Positions 44,816-56,335 of a stretch of DNA of 64,000 bases are shown here, one piece after another. The position numbers were made by a program, and so were the translations under genes. The stretch is from the NCBI RefSeq assembly GCF_016464375.1, contig NZ_JADDIU010000003.1, positions 1-64,000 of the forward strand. Reading direction: 5' to 3'. The stretch is from Bacillus renqingensis. GTDB lineage: Bacteria > Bacillota > Bacilli > Bacillales > Cytobacillaceae. The notes under the pieces were generated by a model that was not told where the DNA came from, ran no database searches, and saw only the letters and a program-made list of their open reading frames with translations. The first letter of the stretch is position 1; each line of letters begins with the position of its first letter.

Positions 44816-45958
44816 ATGATTAAAGCTGCCTATCTGCATATCCCGTTTTGTGAACATATTTGCTATTATTGCGATTTTAATAAAGTGTTTTTAAAAGGGC
44901 AGCCAGTCGATGATTATTTACAAGCCCTTGATCAGGAAATGAAGTTAATACTTAAACAAAACCCAACAAGAGAGTTCGAAACGATATTTGTCGGCGGTGG
45001 CACCCCAACGTCATTAAATGAACAGCAGCTCGAGCGATTTTGCATAAGTATTAACGAGAATCTGCCTAAAGCTGCGAATATAGAATTTACGTTTGAAGCA
45101 AATCCGGGGGATTTATCAAAGGAAAAGCTACAAATATTAAAGGATGCGGGGGTAAATCGAATCAGCCTTGGGGTCCAAACCTTTAATGATGAATTACTGA
45201 CAAAAATCGGCCGCGTTCATCGGGCAGAGGATGTTTATCAAACAATAGCTGACATTAAAACAATAGGTTTTGAAAATATCAGTATTGACTTAATTTATAG
45301 TTTGCCTACCCAAACGCTTGCAGACTTTAAAGCGTCATTAACAGCAGCTTTTTCCTTAGAGCTTCCGCATTATTCTGTTTATTCACTCATCATTGAGCCA
45401 AAGACAGTTTTTTATAATTTACAGAGAAAGGGGAAGCTGCCCACAACAGGAGAAGATCTCGAGGCACAAATGTACGAGGTGGTAATGGAGGAAATGGAAA
45501 AGCATGGTCTCCATCAATATGAAATCAGCAATTTTTCCAAGCCGGGTTATGAAAGCAGGCACAATCTAACTTATTGGAATAACGATTATTATTATGGGTT
45601 TGGTGCTGGTGCCCACGGTTATATAAACGGCTTCAGAAGATCGAATCATGGTCCGTTAAAGAAATATATCAATCACATCAATAGCGGCGAGCTGCCGATA
45701 GTAGAGAATCATCAGGTAACACTATCGGAACAAATGGAAGAAGAGATGTTTTTAGGGTTGCGCAAGACTGCAGGGGTATCCATTTCCAAGTTTATACAAA
45801 AATTTCACCGTGACCCGCTTCAATTGTTTTCCAACGAACTCGCTGATTTAATGGCCAAACAATGGATAGAAGTGAATGATGATAATATATATTTAACTAA
45901 ACAAGGGCGGCTTTTAGGAAATGAAGTTTTCCAAATGTTTTTAGGTGTGTTTGATTGA
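44816..45958 (+). CDS. hemW: HemW, heme chaperone radical SAM protein
   Basis: 380 aa. Radical SAM motif CEHICYYC (C-x3-C-x2-C), and the HemW signature HNLTYW. Formerly annotated as coproporphyrinogen III oxidase HemN, but the HNxxYW heme-binding motif indicates the HemW group. ATG 44816 after GGAAGGTG. The stop codon overlaps the -35 of the hrcA promoter. Confidence 0.9.
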   Translation: MIKAAYLHIPFCEHICYYCDFNKVFLKGQPVDDYLQALDQEMKLILKQNPTREFETIFVGGGTPTSLNEQQLERFCISINENLPKAANIEFTFEANPGDLSKEKLQILKDAGVNRISLGVQTFNDELLTKIGRVHRAEDVYQTIADIKTIGFENISIDLIYSLPTQTLADFKASLTAAFSLELPHYSVYSLIIEPKTVFYNLQRKGKLPTTGEDLEAQMYEVVMEEMEKHGLHQYEISNFSKPGYESRHNLTYWNNDYYYGFGAGAHGYINGFRRSNHGPLKKYINHINSGELPIVENHQVTLSEQMEEEMFLGLRKTAGVSISKFIQKFHRDPLQLFSNELADLMAKQWIEVNDDNIYLTKQGRLLGNEVFQMFLGVFD

Positions 45959-45982
45959 CACCATCCTCCCTTTTTTGATAAT
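45955..45982 (+). promoter_or_regulatory. Sigma-A promoter of the hrcA-dnaK operon
   Basis: TTGACA (45955-45960), 16-nt spacer, GATAAT (45977-45982). The -35 overlaps the hemW stop codon. A second -10-like TATAAT at 45990 lacks a -35. Confidence 0.65.
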
Positions 45983-45994
45983 TTATTAGTATAA

Positions 45995-46021
45995 TTAGCA
46001 CTCGGTAAGTTTGAGTGCTAA
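45995..46021. promoter_or_regulatory. CIRCE operator (HrcA binding site)
   Basis: TTAGCACTC-N9-GAGTGCTAA, a perfect match, 12 nt before the hrcA start codon. HrcA represses the operon here; HrcA activity depends on GroEL in B. subtilis. Confidence 0.97.
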
Positions 46022-46033
46022 CAGAGGTGATGA

Positions 46034-47068
46034 ATGTTGTTAACAGATCGTCAATTTTTAATTCTTCAGGTGATTGTTGATGACTTTATTCAATCTGCGC
46101 AACCTGTCGGCTCAAGAAGCTTGTCAAAAAAAGAAGGAATCTCCCTTAGTTCGGCAACCATTCGTAATGAAATGGCCGACTTAGAGGAAATGGGTTTTAT
46201 TGAAAAGACGCATACCTCCTCTGGACGGGTTCCATCTGAAAAAGGTTACCGTTATTATGTCGACCATATGTTATCACCACAGGTATTGACTCAGCACGAT
46301 ATATATGTTATTCAATCGATTTTCGCTGAAAAAATAGTTGAGTTTGAAAAGATTATCCAAAGATCGGCTAGTATCTTATCGGATTTAACCAATTATACAT
46401 CCATTGCCCTTGGTCCGGCCGTGAGTGTGAATAAGCTTAAAAAGATCCAGATTATTGCCCTGAATAAGGAAACGGCAGTCGCTATTTTTGTGACAGATAC
46501 TGGTCATGTAGAGAACAAAATGTTTTCATTGCCTCCTTCTATAGATGCAGGTGATCTTGAAAAAACCGTCAACATTTTAAATGACCGTTTAAATGGGGTT
46601 CCGCTTGAGGAATTGAATGATAAAATTTATAAGGAAGTAGCGATGCTGTTAAAGCAGCACATTCATAATTATGATGTCCTGTTTCATTCCATTGCCCAGC
46701 TATTTAAAATGCCGATTACCGAAAAGTTGTTCTTTGGAGGCAAAACCAATATGTTTAGGCAGCCAGAGTTTCACGATATTGCGAAAATCCGCGATCTCAT
46801 GACCATGATTGATCAAGAAGAATGGATTTCCAAGTGTATTAGAAATAATTCAAAAGGGATCCATGTGAAGATCGGGAGAGAGAATAATAATAAGATTATG
46901 GAGGAATGCAGCTTAATTACAGCAACTTACTCGGTTGGTGAGGAAAAGTTAGGTTCGATTGCGATACTTGGTCCGACAAGGATGGAATATTCGCGGGTTA
47001 TCAGTTTACTGCAACTGTTAAGTAAGGATTTAACCGTTGTATTAACTAAGCTGTATCAAAATAATTAG
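46034..47068 (+). CDS. hrcA: Heat-inducible repressor HrcA
   Basis: 344 aa. An N-terminal winged helix ([40 protein letters not shown]) and the GAF-like and dimerisation regions of HrcA. Represses its own operon through the CIRCE site upstream. ATG 46034 after GAGGTGATGA. The hairpin at 47088-47113 separates it from grpE. Confidence 0.96.
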   Translation: MLLTDRQFLILQVIVDDFIQSAQPVGSRSLSKKEGISLSSATIRNEMADLEEMGFIEKTHTSSGRVPSEKGYRYYVDHMLSPQVLTQHDIYVIQSIFAEKIVEFEKIIQRSASILSDLTNYTSIALGPAVSVNKLKKIQIIALNKETAVAIFVTDTGHVENKMFSLPPSIDAGDLEKTVNILNDRLNGVPLEELNDKIYKEVAMLLKQHIHNYDVLFHSIAQLFKMPITEKLFFGGKTNMFRQPEFHDIAKIRDLMTMIDQEEWISKCIRNNSKGIHVKIGRENNNKIMEECSLITATYSVGEEKLGSIAILGPTRMEYSRVISLLQLLSKDLTVVLTKLYQNN

Positions 47069-47087
47069 CTCTGGTCATATTGAGTAA

Positions 47088-47118
47088 GGGTGAAATATCC
47101 ATTTGTTTCACCCCTTTT
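47088..47118 (+). terminator. Hairpin between hrcA and grpE
   Basis: GGGTGAAA (47088-47095), 10-nt loop, TTTCACCC (47106-47113), then CTTTT. In B. subtilis the hrcA-grpE region is a site of mRNA processing with a stabilising stem-loop; this may serve that role instead of full termination. Confidence 0.65.
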
Positions 47119-47170
47119 ACCATGAAAATAATGGACTTTAATATGGTTTATGCTTTTAAGGGAGGTGAGC

Positions 47171-47794
47171 ATGTTGATGAACAAGAAGGGCAAGACAACA
47201 GAGCAAGAGACAGAGAAATTAACGGATAACGAAAATGTTGAGCAGACTGAGCAAATGAGTGCTGATTCGGCTCAGGAGGAAGTAGAAACTGTAGAAGAAA
47301 ATACTACAAAAGAAGCGGATCCAACCAAGCAGATTGAAGAACTGCAAACAGAAATCGGGCGGTTAAAGGAGAAGCTGGAGGAAGCGGATAACCGCTATTT
47401 ACGCCTTCAAGCCGATTTTGATAATTTTCGCCGCCGCACTAGATTAGATCAAGAGGCAAGTGAGAAATATAGAGCGCAGGCAATCGTAACCGATCTGCTT
47501 TCTGTCTTAGATAATTTTGAAAGAGCACTTCAAATCGAAGCGGAAAATGAACAGACAAAATCATTGCTTGAGGGTGTGGACATGGTTTACCGCGGCTTGT
47601 TAGATGCCTTAAAAAAAGAAGGTGTAAAACCGATTGAAGCAGTTGGTAAGGAGTTTGACCCGCAAAAGCATCATGCAGTTATGCAGGGTGAGGATGAAAA
47701 TTTCCCTGCGGGCGTGGTGATTGAAGAATTTCAAAAAGGCTATTTATTAAAGGACCGGGTTATCCGCCCGTCGATGGTGAAAGTAAATCAGTAG
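47171..47794 (+). CDS. grpE: GrpE, nucleotide exchange factor for DnaK
   Basis: 207 aa. A disordered acidic N-terminus (about 1-60), a coiled coil ([18 protein letters not shown]) and the DnaK-binding beta domain ([26 protein letters not shown]). ATG 47171 after GGGAGGTGAGC; the open frame from 47150 overlaps that site. dnaK follows after 31 nt. Confidence 0.96.
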   Translation: MLMNKKGKTTEQETEKLTDNENVEQTEQMSADSAQEEVETVEENTTKEADPTKQIEELQTEIGRLKEKLEEADNRYLRLQADFDNFRRRTRLDQEASEKYRAQAIVTDLLSVLDNFERALQIEAENEQTKSLLEGVDMVYRGLLDALKKEGVKPIEAVGKEFDPQKHHAVMQGEDENFPAGVVIEEFQKGYLLKDRVIRPSMVKVNQ

Positions 47795-47810
47795 GCTACA
47801 TATTTTTTAA

Positions 47811-49661
<1,851 letters not shown>

Positions 49662-49681
49662 GCATCAGAAAACAACTTGTG

Positions 49682-49717
49682 AAAAAGTCAAAGTCAGACT
49701 CGAGACTTTGACTTTTT
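49682..49717 (+). terminator. Strong hairpin after dnaK
   Basis: AAAAAGTCAAAGTC, 8-nt loop, GACTTTGACTTTTT: 14-bp perfect stem with T-run. It probably lowers transcription of dnaJ and later genes relative to dnaK. Confidence 0.9.
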
Positions 49718-49758
49718 CATTGATTAAGGTGGAGCAGTGCTATTCTCTTTGTTTTTTA

Positions 49759-49788
49759 TTGCGCTCTCCTTCTTCAAGGTGTTAAAAT
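49759..49788 (+). promoter_or_regulatory. Candidate internal promoter upstream of dnaJ
   Basis: TTGCGC (49759-49764), 18-nt spacer, TAAAAT (49783-49788) with an extended TGT before it. B. subtilis also has an internal promoter in this operon. Confidence 0.45.
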
Positions 49789-49821
49789 AAGCTTTATGTG
49801 ACAGATTCGGGAGTGGTAATC

Positions 49822-50961
49822 ATGAGTAAACGGGATTACTATGAGGTGCTTGGAGTAAGTAAAAGCGCTTCTAAGGATGAAATAAAAAGGGCTTATCGTA
49901 AGCTTTCGAAAAAATATCACCCAGATTTAAATAAAGAGACCGATGCTGCTGAAAAATTCAAAGAAATTGCCGAGGCTTATGATGTGTTAAGTGATGACCA
50001 GAAAAGGGCCCACTACGACCAATTCGGTCATACTGATCCCAATCAAGGGTTTGGCGGCGGCGGCTTTGGCGGCGGTGCAGATTTTGGCGGCTTTGGTGGT
50101 TTTGAAGATATCTTTAATACCTTCTTTGGCGGTGGTGGGTCGCAGAGACGGGACCCGAATGCACCGAGACAGGGTGCTGACCTCCAGTATACGATGACGG
50201 TTTCCTTTGAGGATGCTGCATTTGGGAAGGAAACCGACATTGAAATACCGCGCGAAGAGACATGTGAAACTTGTCACGGCTCTGGTGCAAAACCTGGAAC
50301 GAAGCCCGAGACTTGTAAGCATTGCAAAGGATCAGGTCAAATCAGCGTGGAGCAAAATACTCCGTTTGGCAGAATTGTTAACCGCCGTACCTGCCACTAC
50401 TGCAACGGAACTGGCAAGGAAATTAAACAAAAATGTCCAACTTGCGGCGGCAGCGGTAAAGTGAGAAAACGGAAAAAAATCCATGTGAAAATTCCGGCCG
50501 GTATCGATGATGGCCAGCAATTAAGAATGGCCGGTCAAGGTGAGGCCGGGATTAACGGTGGACCACCCGGAGATCTTTATGTGGTCTTCCATGTCCGTCC
50601 GCATGAATTCTTTGAAAGAGATGGCGATGACATATACTGTGAAATGCCAATTACGTTTGTCCAAGCCTCTTTGGGGGACGAAATTGAAGTACCGACCCTC
50701 CATGGTAAAGTGAAATTGAAAATTCCTGCCGGCACACAAACAGGTACAAAATTCCGCTTAAGAGGAAAAGGAGTACCGAATGTTCGAGGATTTGGAGTTG
50801 GAGACCAACATATTCAAGTCCGGGTTATTACGCCAACCAAACTATCGGATAAACAAAAACAGCTGCTTCGGGAATTTGCCGAGATTAGTGGCACGACACC
50901 ACTTGGTGAACATGAAGAAAGCTTTTTTTCAAAAGTAAAACGAGCCTTTAAAGGTGAGTAA
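49822..50961 (+). CDS. dnaJ: Chaperone DnaJ (Hsp40)
   Basis: 379 aa. A J domain ([20 protein letters not shown], with HPD), a Gly/Phe region (about 75-110), four CxxCxGxG zinc repeats ([32 protein letters not shown]), and the C-terminal substrate domain. Stimulates DnaK ATPase. ATG 49822 after GGGAGTGG; an in-frame TTG/GTG extension to 49798 is rejected. Confidence 0.97.
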   Translation: MSKRDYYEVLGVSKSASKDEIKRAYRKLSKKYHPDLNKETDAAEKFKEIAEAYDVLSDDQKRAHYDQFGHTDPNQGFGGGGFGGGADFGGFGGFEDIFNTFFGGGGSQRRDPNAPRQGADLQYTMTVSFEDAAFGKETDIEIPREETCETCHGSGAKPGTKPETCKHCKGSGQISVEQNTPFGRIVNRRTCHYCNGTGKEIKQKCPTCGGSGKVRKRKKIHVKIPAGIDDGQQLRMAGQGEAGINGGPPGDLYVVFHVRPHEFFERDGDDIYCEMPITFVQASLGDEIEVPTLHGKVKLKIPAGTQTGTKFRLRGKGVPNVRGFGVGDQHIQVRVITPTKLSDKQKQLLREFAEISGTTPLGEHEESFFSKVKRAFKGE

Positions 50962-50978
50962 GGATTGGGGTTGGTAGA

Positions 50979-51923
50979 ATGAAATGGTCTGAAATAAGTA
51001 TTCATACAACTAACGAAGCGGTTGAACCTATTTCTAATATCTTGCATGAGGCTGGAGCGAGCGGTGTCGTCATTGAAGATCCATTTGAGTTGACAAAGGA
51101 AAGAGAAGATCAGTTCGGCGAAATCTACCAACTCGATCCTGGGGATTATCCAGAAGAAGGCGTCATTGTAAAAGCGTATTTGCCGGTGAATAGTTTTTTA
51201 GGTGAAACAGTCGATGCCATCAAGGAATCGATAAACAATCTCATTATCTATAATATTGATATTGGACGTAACAAAGTATCGATTAGCGAGGTAAATGAAG
51301 AAGAGTGGGCAACCGCTTGGAAAAAGTATTATAATCCAGTGAAAATCTCTGAAAGGTTTACGATTGTTCCGACATGGGAGATTTACAGCCCTGTCAGCAG
51401 TGATGAATTAATCATCGAGTTAGACCCTGGGATGGCCTTTGGGACAGGCACACACCCAACAACGGTGATGTGTATCCAAGCCCTTGAAAGAACAGTCCGC
51501 CCCGGTGATCGGGTGATTGATGTTGGAACAGGGTCCGGGGTATTGAGTATAGCGGCAGCCATGTTAGATGCGGAGGATGTCAGGGCATACGATCTTGATG
51601 AGGTTGCGGTTACACAGGCAAGATTAAATACTAAGTTGAATAAGGTTCACAATATCGTAACTGTTAACCAAAATAATTTGCTTGATGGAGTTGAAGAAAA
51701 TTCTGCAAATGTAATCGTCGCCAACATTTTAGCTGAAGTAATCTTAAGATTTACTGATGACGCTGCCAAAGTACTTAAGCCAGGGGGTTCTTTCATCGCT
51801 TCAGGTATTATCCAGCCAAAAAAAGACCAGGTGAAGGAAGCATTGTGCACATCGGGGTTTGAAATTACGGAAACCATCCTCATGGAAGACTGGGTTGCAT
51901 TAATAGCTAAAAAAAGATCATAA
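50979..51923 (+). CDS. prmA: Ribosomal protein L11 methyltransferase
   Basis: 314 aa. The L11-binding N-terminal domain and a SAM domain with FGTGTHPTT and [23 protein letters not shown]. Trimethylates L11. 17 nt after dnaJ, in the heat-shock operon as in B. subtilis (yqeT). Confidence 0.95.
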   Translation: MKWSEISIHTTNEAVEPISNILHEAGASGVVIEDPFELTKEREDQFGEIYQLDPGDYPEEGVIVKAYLPVNSFLGETVDAIKESINNLIIYNIDIGRNKVSISEVNEEEWATAWKKYYNPVKISERFTIVPTWEIYSPVSSDELIIELDPGMAFGTGTHPTTVMCIQALERTVRPGDRVIDVGTGSGVLSIAAAMLDAEDVRAYDLDEVAVTQARLNTKLNKVHNIVTVNQNNLLDGVEENSANVIVANILAEVILRFTDDAAKVLKPGGSFIASGIIQPKKDQVKEALCTSGFEITETILMEDWVALIAKKRS

Positions 51924-51929
51924 AAGAAA

Positions 51930-51955
51930 CGGGGTCCCTTTGGGGCCCCTTGGTC
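51930..51955 (+). terminator. GC-rich hairpin after prmA
   Basis: GGGGTCCC, TTT, GGGGCCCC with a bulge; no T-run, so pausing or processing is as likely as termination. Confidence 0.4.
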
Positions 51956-52045
51956 CATTTGTATGGAGAAGGGGCGGAACCTTTTCAATTCTATTTAATC
52001 TTTAGTAAAATAAAAGGTAAAGCGTTTTTAGAAAGGGTGCAAATT

Positions 52046-52795
52046 GTGCAACGCTACTTTGTTAAACAGCTGGCAAATGATAATTCCTTTATTATTGATG
52101 GGGAAGATTGGCATCATATCGTAAAGGTTATGCGGATGCAAATGGGGGATCAAGTCATTTGCGTAGATAAAGAAGGAAAGCAAGCTTTATGTCGGCTTGC
52201 AGAAATTACCGCTGATAGCGTCGTTGCAGAAGTAGTGCAATGGAGAGAAGAAAATTCGGAACTTCCGATTTCAATTACAATCGCCAGCGGTTTGCCCAAG
52301 GGGGATAAGTTAGAATGGATTATCCAAAAGGGAACGGAATTAGGTGCACATCAGTTTTTACCATTTTCTGCAGCACGCTCGGTAGTCAAGTGGGATGACA
52401 AAAAGGCAGCAAAAAAAGTCAACAGATGGCGAAAAATTGCTAAAGAAGCTGCTGAACAATCGCATCGCAGTTTGATTCCTGACATCGTCAGCCCAATGAC
52501 CTTTCAACGAATGCTGGAGTATAGCAAGGACTTTAAATATAAATTAGCTGCCTACGAAGAAGAAAGCAGGAGCGGTGAAGTATCCATCTTTTCTGCTTCT
52601 CTTAAACAAATGCAAAAAGGGGATGCGCTCCTTCTCCTATTTGGTCCTGAAGGCGGCTTAGCTGATGAAGAGGTTAAGGAATTAAAGAATAATGGTTTTC
52701 TTCTATTTGGCTTAGGCCCACGGATATTAAGAACGGAAACAGCCCCACTATATACATTGGCGGCTATTTCTTATCATTTTGAACTACTGAGGTGA
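52046..52795 (+). CDS. rsmE: 16S rRNA m3U1498 methyltransferase RsmE
   Basis: 249 aa SPOUT methyltransferase. Knot motifs LLLLFGPEGGLADEEV and LRTETAPLYTLAAISYHFE, PUA-like N-terminus. GTG 52046 after GAAAGGGTG gives MQRYFVKQL, the family start; the longer frame from 51950 is rejected. mtaB follows after 7 nt. Confidence 0.93.
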   Translation: MQRYFVKQLANDNSFIIDGEDWHHIVKVMRMQMGDQVICVDKEGKQALCRLAEITADSVVAEVVQWREENSELPISITIASGLPKGDKLEWIIQKGTELGAHQFLPFSAARSVVKWDDKKAAKKVNRWRKIAKEAAEQSHRSLIPDIVSPMTFQRMLEYSKDFKYKLAAYEEESRSGEVSIFSASLKQMQKGDALLLLFGPEGGLADEEVKELKNNGFLLFGLGPRILRTETAPLYTLAAISYHFELLR

Positions 52796-52802
52796 AATTA
52801 CA

Positions 52803-54155
52803 ATGCCAACAGTCGCATTTCATACACTTGGATGTAAGGTTAATCATTATGAAACAGAAGCAATTTGGCAGTTGTTTAAGCAGGAAGGCTACAACCGGGT
52901 TGATTTTGAATCCATTTCGGATGTATATGTGATAAATACTTGTACGGTGACAAATACGGGTGATAAAAAAAGCCGTCAGGTTATCCGTCGTGCCGTCCGG
53001 AAAAATCCTGATGCCGTCATTTGTGTAACAGGATGTTATGCGCAAACTTCTCCGGCGGAGATTATCGCGATCCCCGGAGTGGATGTGGTCGTTGGAACAC
53101 AGGATCGCATAAAAATGCTCCAGTATATTGAGCAATATAAACAAGAGCGACAACCTATCAACGGGGTTGGAAATATTATGAAAAGCCGTGTTTACGAGGA
53201 ACTGGATGTCCCTTCGTTTACCGATAGAACGAGGGCATCATTAAAAATTCAAGAGGGTTGTAATAATTTTTGTACCTTCTGTATCATTCCCTGGGCTCGT
53301 GGTTTAATGAGATCCCGTGATCCGAAGGAAGTGATTCATCAAGCACAACAACTTGTGGATGCCGGTTATAAAGAGATAGTCTTAACGGGGATTCACACGG
53401 GCGGTTATGGGGAAGACATGAAGGATTATAATCTTGCCATGCTTCTTCGCGATTTGGAAGTGAAAGTGAAAGGATTAGAACGCCTGCGTATTTCGTCAAT
53501 CGAAGCCAGCCAAATTACGGATGAAGTGATAGAAGTCATTAAAGATTCCAAGCTTGTGGTCCGTCATTTGCATATTCCGATTCAATCCGGTTCAAATACG
53601 GTGCTGAAAAGAATGCGCCGAAAGTACACGATGGAATTCTTTGCGGAAAGATTAGAGCGTTTGAAAGAAGTGCTTCCGGGTCTTGCTGTAACGTCTGATG
53701 TTATCGTTGGTTTTCCAGGGGAAACCGAAGCAGAATTTATGGAGACGTATCAGTTCATTAAAAAACATAAATTTTCCGAGCTTCACGTATTTCCTTATTC
53801 GAAACGTACGGGAACACCCGCTGCCAGAATGGATGACCAAGTAGACGAAGAAGTCAAGAATGACCGTGTACACCGTCTAATAACTCTTTCCGATCAGCTG
53901 GCAAAGGAATATGCCTCCCAATTTGAAGGTGAAGTGCTTGAAGTCATCCCTGAAGAGAAATATAAGGAAGATCCAAACTCAGGTCTTTATGAAGGCTACA
54001 CCGATAATTACATGAAGGTTGTCTTCCCGGCAACGGATGATATGATTGGCAAACTCGTAAAGGTAAAAATAACAAAGGCAGGCTATCCATATAATCAAGG
54101 ACAGTTTGTCAAGGTAATGGAAAACCCAATAATAAAGGTGTCAGGCACCATGTGA
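52803..54155 (+). CDS. mtaB: tRNA t6A37 methylthiotransferase MtaB, repeat-derived C-terminus
   Basis: 450 aa. An N-terminal UPF0004 domain with cysteines in TLGCKVNHYE, NTCTVTN and TGCYAQ; the radical SAM motif CNNFCTFC; a C-terminal TRAM domain. Converts t6A37 to ms2t6A37 in tRNA-Lys. The last codons (VSGTM) and the TGA stop lie inside palindromic repeat copy 3, so the native end has probably been replaced. The TRAM domain looks complete. Confidence 0.95.
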   Translation: MPTVAFHTLGCKVNHYETEAIWQLFKQEGYNRVDFESISDVYVINTCTVTNTGDKKSRQVIRRAVRKNPDAVICVTGCYAQTSPAEIIAIPGVDVVVGTQDRIKMLQYIEQYKQERQPINGVGNIMKSRVYEELDVPSFTDRTRASLKIQEGCNNFCTFCIIPWARGLMRSRDPKEVIHQAQQLVDAGYKEIVLTGIHTGGYGEDMKDYNLAMLLRDLEVKVKGLERLRISSIEASQITDEVIEVIKDSKLVVRHLHIPIQSGSNTVLKRMRRKYTMEFFAERLERLKEVLPGLAVTSDVIVGFPGETEAEFMETYQFIKKHKFSELHVFPYSKRTGTPAARMDDQVDEEVKNDRVHRLITLSDQLAKEYASQFEGEVLEVIPEEKYKEDPNSGLYEGYTDNYMKVVFPATDDMIGKLVKVKITKAGYPYNQGQFVKVMENPIIKVSGTM

Positions 54156-54179
54156 ATTTTTCACATGGTGCCTGACACC
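54134..54179. repeat. Palindromic repeat, copy 3 (GTGTCAGGCACC family)
   Basis: 20-nt perfect arms 54137-54156 and 54160-54179, TTT loop, with AAA before the left arm. It contains the mtaB stop codon (54153-54155) and lies between convergent mtaB and the phosphate transporter, where it may serve as a shared terminator. Confidence 0.9.
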
Positions 54180-54184
54180 CTTCT

Positions 54185-55129
54185 TTATTTAATAATGGGG
54201 GTTTTCGGTTTTCTATCATGTAGAAATAAAATTATCTCGCCAAATTTGGTGGCAAATGGCAAGACAAGCAGTGAAGTTACAACATTAAAAATGACACTTA
54301 TATGTGCTAGCTGAACCGCTTTTTTGCTGGCCATTAATGGGGCATATTCCGTCAACAATGGGATTAAGGGGATAAAGAACAATACGCCTAATACATTAAG
54401 CCAAACATGAGCATATGCGGCCAGCCGTGATTCATTACCGCCGCCAATCGAAGCGATTAAAGCGGTGATACACGTACCGATATTAGCACCGAACACGATG
54501 GCGATACCGGCGTCAAGCTGTAGAAGTCCGGCTGATAAGAAGCCCATCGCGATTCCCGTCATGGCCGTACTTGACTGAATAATAGCGGTAATAATCGCCC
54601 CTGTTAGCAGGGCTAAAAGGATATTGCCATTCATCGAAATGATGAAATGATGGATAAAATTCATCGATGTCAGCGGTTGGGCTGCCATTTCGAACCCTTT
54701 CATCGCCGTAAAGACAGAAGCAATTCCCAATAACAGCATCCCGATGCTTCTTGATTTTTTAGTAGGAATTAAGATCATTAAGGCACCGCAGACTGCAAAC
54801 GGAACTAAAACAGCATCCAAATTAAAGGTAATCAGCTCTGTTTTAAAGGTCGTGCCAATATTGGTCCCGAGAATAATTCCAATTGATTGTGGAAACGTCA
54901 TAATCCTTGCAGAGATTAATCCAATCGTAATGACCATGACTGCGGAGCTGCTTTGAATGAGGGCGGTGATAAATGTTCCGGTCAACATTCCTTTTAATGG
55001 TGAGCTCGTGAGTTTAATCAGCCATGTTTTCAATTTGTTTGCTGACAAATTAAACAAGCCAAACCGGATGATCGTCATTCCAAAAATAAATAATAAGATA
55101 CAAACAATAAATAATAAGATGTATAGCAT
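54185..55129 (-). CDS. nptA: Na/Pi cotransporter family protein (NptA/YqeW-like)
   Basis: 314-aa membrane protein with about eight segments. Two inverted copies of the family QSS motif (ALIQSSSAVMV and AIIQSSTAMTG), each with a following GANIGT/GTNIGTT block. Predicted sodium-dependent phosphate uptake or export. ATG 55129 after GAGGGGGCCGAGG. Converges on mtaB; same place as yqeW in B. subtilis. The PhoU-like C-terminal part of larger relatives is absent. Confidence 0.88.
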   Translation of the reverse strand: MLYILLFIVCILLFIFGMTIIRFGLFNLSANKLKTWLIKLTSSPLKGMLTGTFITALIQSSSAVMVITIGLISARIMTFPQSIGIILGTNIGTTFKTELITFNLDAVLVPFAVCGALMILIPTKKSRSIGMLLLGIASVFTAMKGFEMAAQPLTSMNFIHHFIISMNGNILLALLTGAIITAIIQSSTAMTGIAMGFLSAGLLQLDAGIAIVFGANIGTCITALIASIGGGNESRLAAYAHVWLNVLGVLFFIPLIPLLTEYAPLMASKKAVQLAHISVIFNVVTSLLVLPFATKFGEIILFLHDRKPKTPIIK

Positions 55130-55258
55130 GTCCTCGGCCCCCTCTACTCATTGTATGGTCGGCTTTCGTGTGACATGCCAAAAAATAGCCAAGCTAATAA
55201 AAATTTCAGATTGATGTATAAAAAAAGGATTGCTTGTTCCGAGATAGACGAAATTAAG

Positions 55259-55287
55259 TTGACCTAACAACAAGGTTATATTATAAT
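55259..55287 (+). promoter_or_regulatory. Sigma-A promoter of rpsU-yqeY
   Basis: TTGACC (55259-55264), 17-nt spacer, TATAAT (55282-55287). 55 nt before the rpsU start codon. Confidence 0.85.
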
Positions 55288-55341
55288 TGCAAGGTAATGG
55301 ATTGATGTAAGTGTGTTGTGTTTCGGAGGGAGGGAATGAGA

Positions 55342-55515
55342 ATGTCTAAAACCGTCGTTCGTAAAAACGAATCGCTTGAAGATGCTCTTCGTCGCTTCAA
55401 ACGTACTGTATCAAAAACTGGTACTTTGCAAGAGGCAAGAAAGCGTGAATTTTATGAAAAACCAAGTGTAAAACGTAAGAAAAAGTCTGAAGCAGCTAGA
55501 AAACGTAAGTATTAA
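55342..55515 (+). CDS. rpsU: Ribosomal protein S21
   Basis: 57 aa, strongly basic ([20 protein letters not shown]; ends SEAARKRKY). ATG 55342, after GGAGGGAGGG, gives the exact family length; the open frame starts 8 codons earlier and is rejected. yqeY follows after 13 nt. Confidence 0.96.
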   Translation: MSKTVVRKNESLEDALRRFKRTVSKTGTLQEARKREFYEKPSVKRKKKSEAARKRKY

Positions 55516-55528
55516 GAGGGTGTATTAC

Positions 55529-55975
55529 ATGAGTCTTCTAGAGCGTTTAAATAATGACATGAAACAAGCGATGAAAAATAAGGAAAAAGACAAACTCTCA
55601 GTCATTCGGATGGTGAAGGCTTCAATGCAAAATGAAGCCATTAAGCTTGGAGTAAAGGAACTATCCGAGGAGCAAGAGTTGACGGTCCTGTCTCGCGAAC
55701 TTAAACAACGCAAAGACTCCCTCCATGAGTTTGATAAAGCAGGTCGTGCAGACCTGGTTGAAAAATTGCGTACAGAGATTGCGATTGTTGAATTGTATAT
55801 GCCGAAACAGCTTTCAGAAGAAGAAGTAGCTGAAATGGTTAAGCAAACAATTCTCGAGGTTGGCGCAAAATCAAAAGCAGATATGGGAAAAGTGATGTCG
55901 GCGATCATGCCCAAAGTAAAGGGGAAAGCAGACGGCTCACTTGTTAATAAATTTGTACAACAACACCTTTCATAG
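55529..55975 (+). CDS. yqeY: YqeY, GatB/YqeY-domain protein
   Basis: 148 aa. A helical GatB/YqeY domain ([52 protein letters not shown]). Related to the tRNA-binding tail of GatB, but free-standing; function unknown. ATG 55529 after AAGAGGGTG. Paired with rpsU throughout the Bacilli; terminator follows. Confidence 0.93.
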   Translation: MSLLERLNNDMKQAMKNKEKDKLSVIRMVKASMQNEAIKLGVKELSEEQELTVLSRELKQRKDSLHEFDKAGRADLVEKLRTEIAIVELYMPKQLSEEEVAEMVKQTILEVGAKSKADMGKVMSAIMPKVKGKADGSLVNKFVQQHLS

Positions 55976-55987
55976 TATTCTGACAGC

Positions 55988-56019
55988 AAGACCACAGGCA
56001 AATGTCCTGTGGTCTTTTT
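55988..56019 (+). terminator. Terminator after yqeY
   Basis: AAGACCACAGG, CAAATGT loop, CCTGTGGTCTT, then TTT. Confidence 0.88.
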
Positions 56020-56025
56020 AATAGT

Positions 56026-56267
56026 GTCAGAATTTATATCATTTGACTTTGAGAATTGTCCAGCTCCAGCGCCCTAGCGGCGAGACGCCTTCGCTCTCCG
56101 CCCTACGATAAGTCAACATCGGTTCGCTCCGCTCACCGTGTTTCCTTTATCTCAGTTGGAGCGCTCCACAAGGGAGGCTTCGACAGCATCAGCATCGCAC
56201 GAAGGAAAAGCGGTAGCTTTTTCGAGGAGGCCATACGCCGCTGACCAAGGCGCTTGCGCTTTTCTTA
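56026..56267 (+). repeat. Modular intergenic repeat, copy 3 (long form)
   Basis: About 242 bp, close to copy 2 over its full length including the start TCAGAATTTATATCA, the palindrome GGAGCGCTCC and the internal block. It fills the gap between the yqeY terminator and the nfeD promoter, and ends 2 nt before the -35 box of that promoter. Confidence 0.88.
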
Positions 56268-56269
56268 TT

Positions 56270-56295
56270 TGAATCTTTTTACTGGTTCAATCGTA
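56270..56295 (+). promoter_or_regulatory. Sigma-W-type promoter of nfeD-floA
   Basis: TGAATC (56270-56275), exactly 16 nt, CGTA (56292-56295). The sigma-W consensus is TGAAAC-N16-CGTA (one mismatch), and the B. subtilis yqeZ-floA operon is sigma-W controlled, which supports the call. Confidence 0.7.
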
Positions 56296-56335
56296 TGAAG
56301 TAGTATGAAAGAGAGAAAGGAGGTTTCTCTTACGG

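Noticed and set aside
56026..56267. Repeat copy 3 as a coding gene
   Set aside because: Short open frames exist in several directions, but frames differ between copies and lack ribosome binding sites; repeat nature explains the sequence better.
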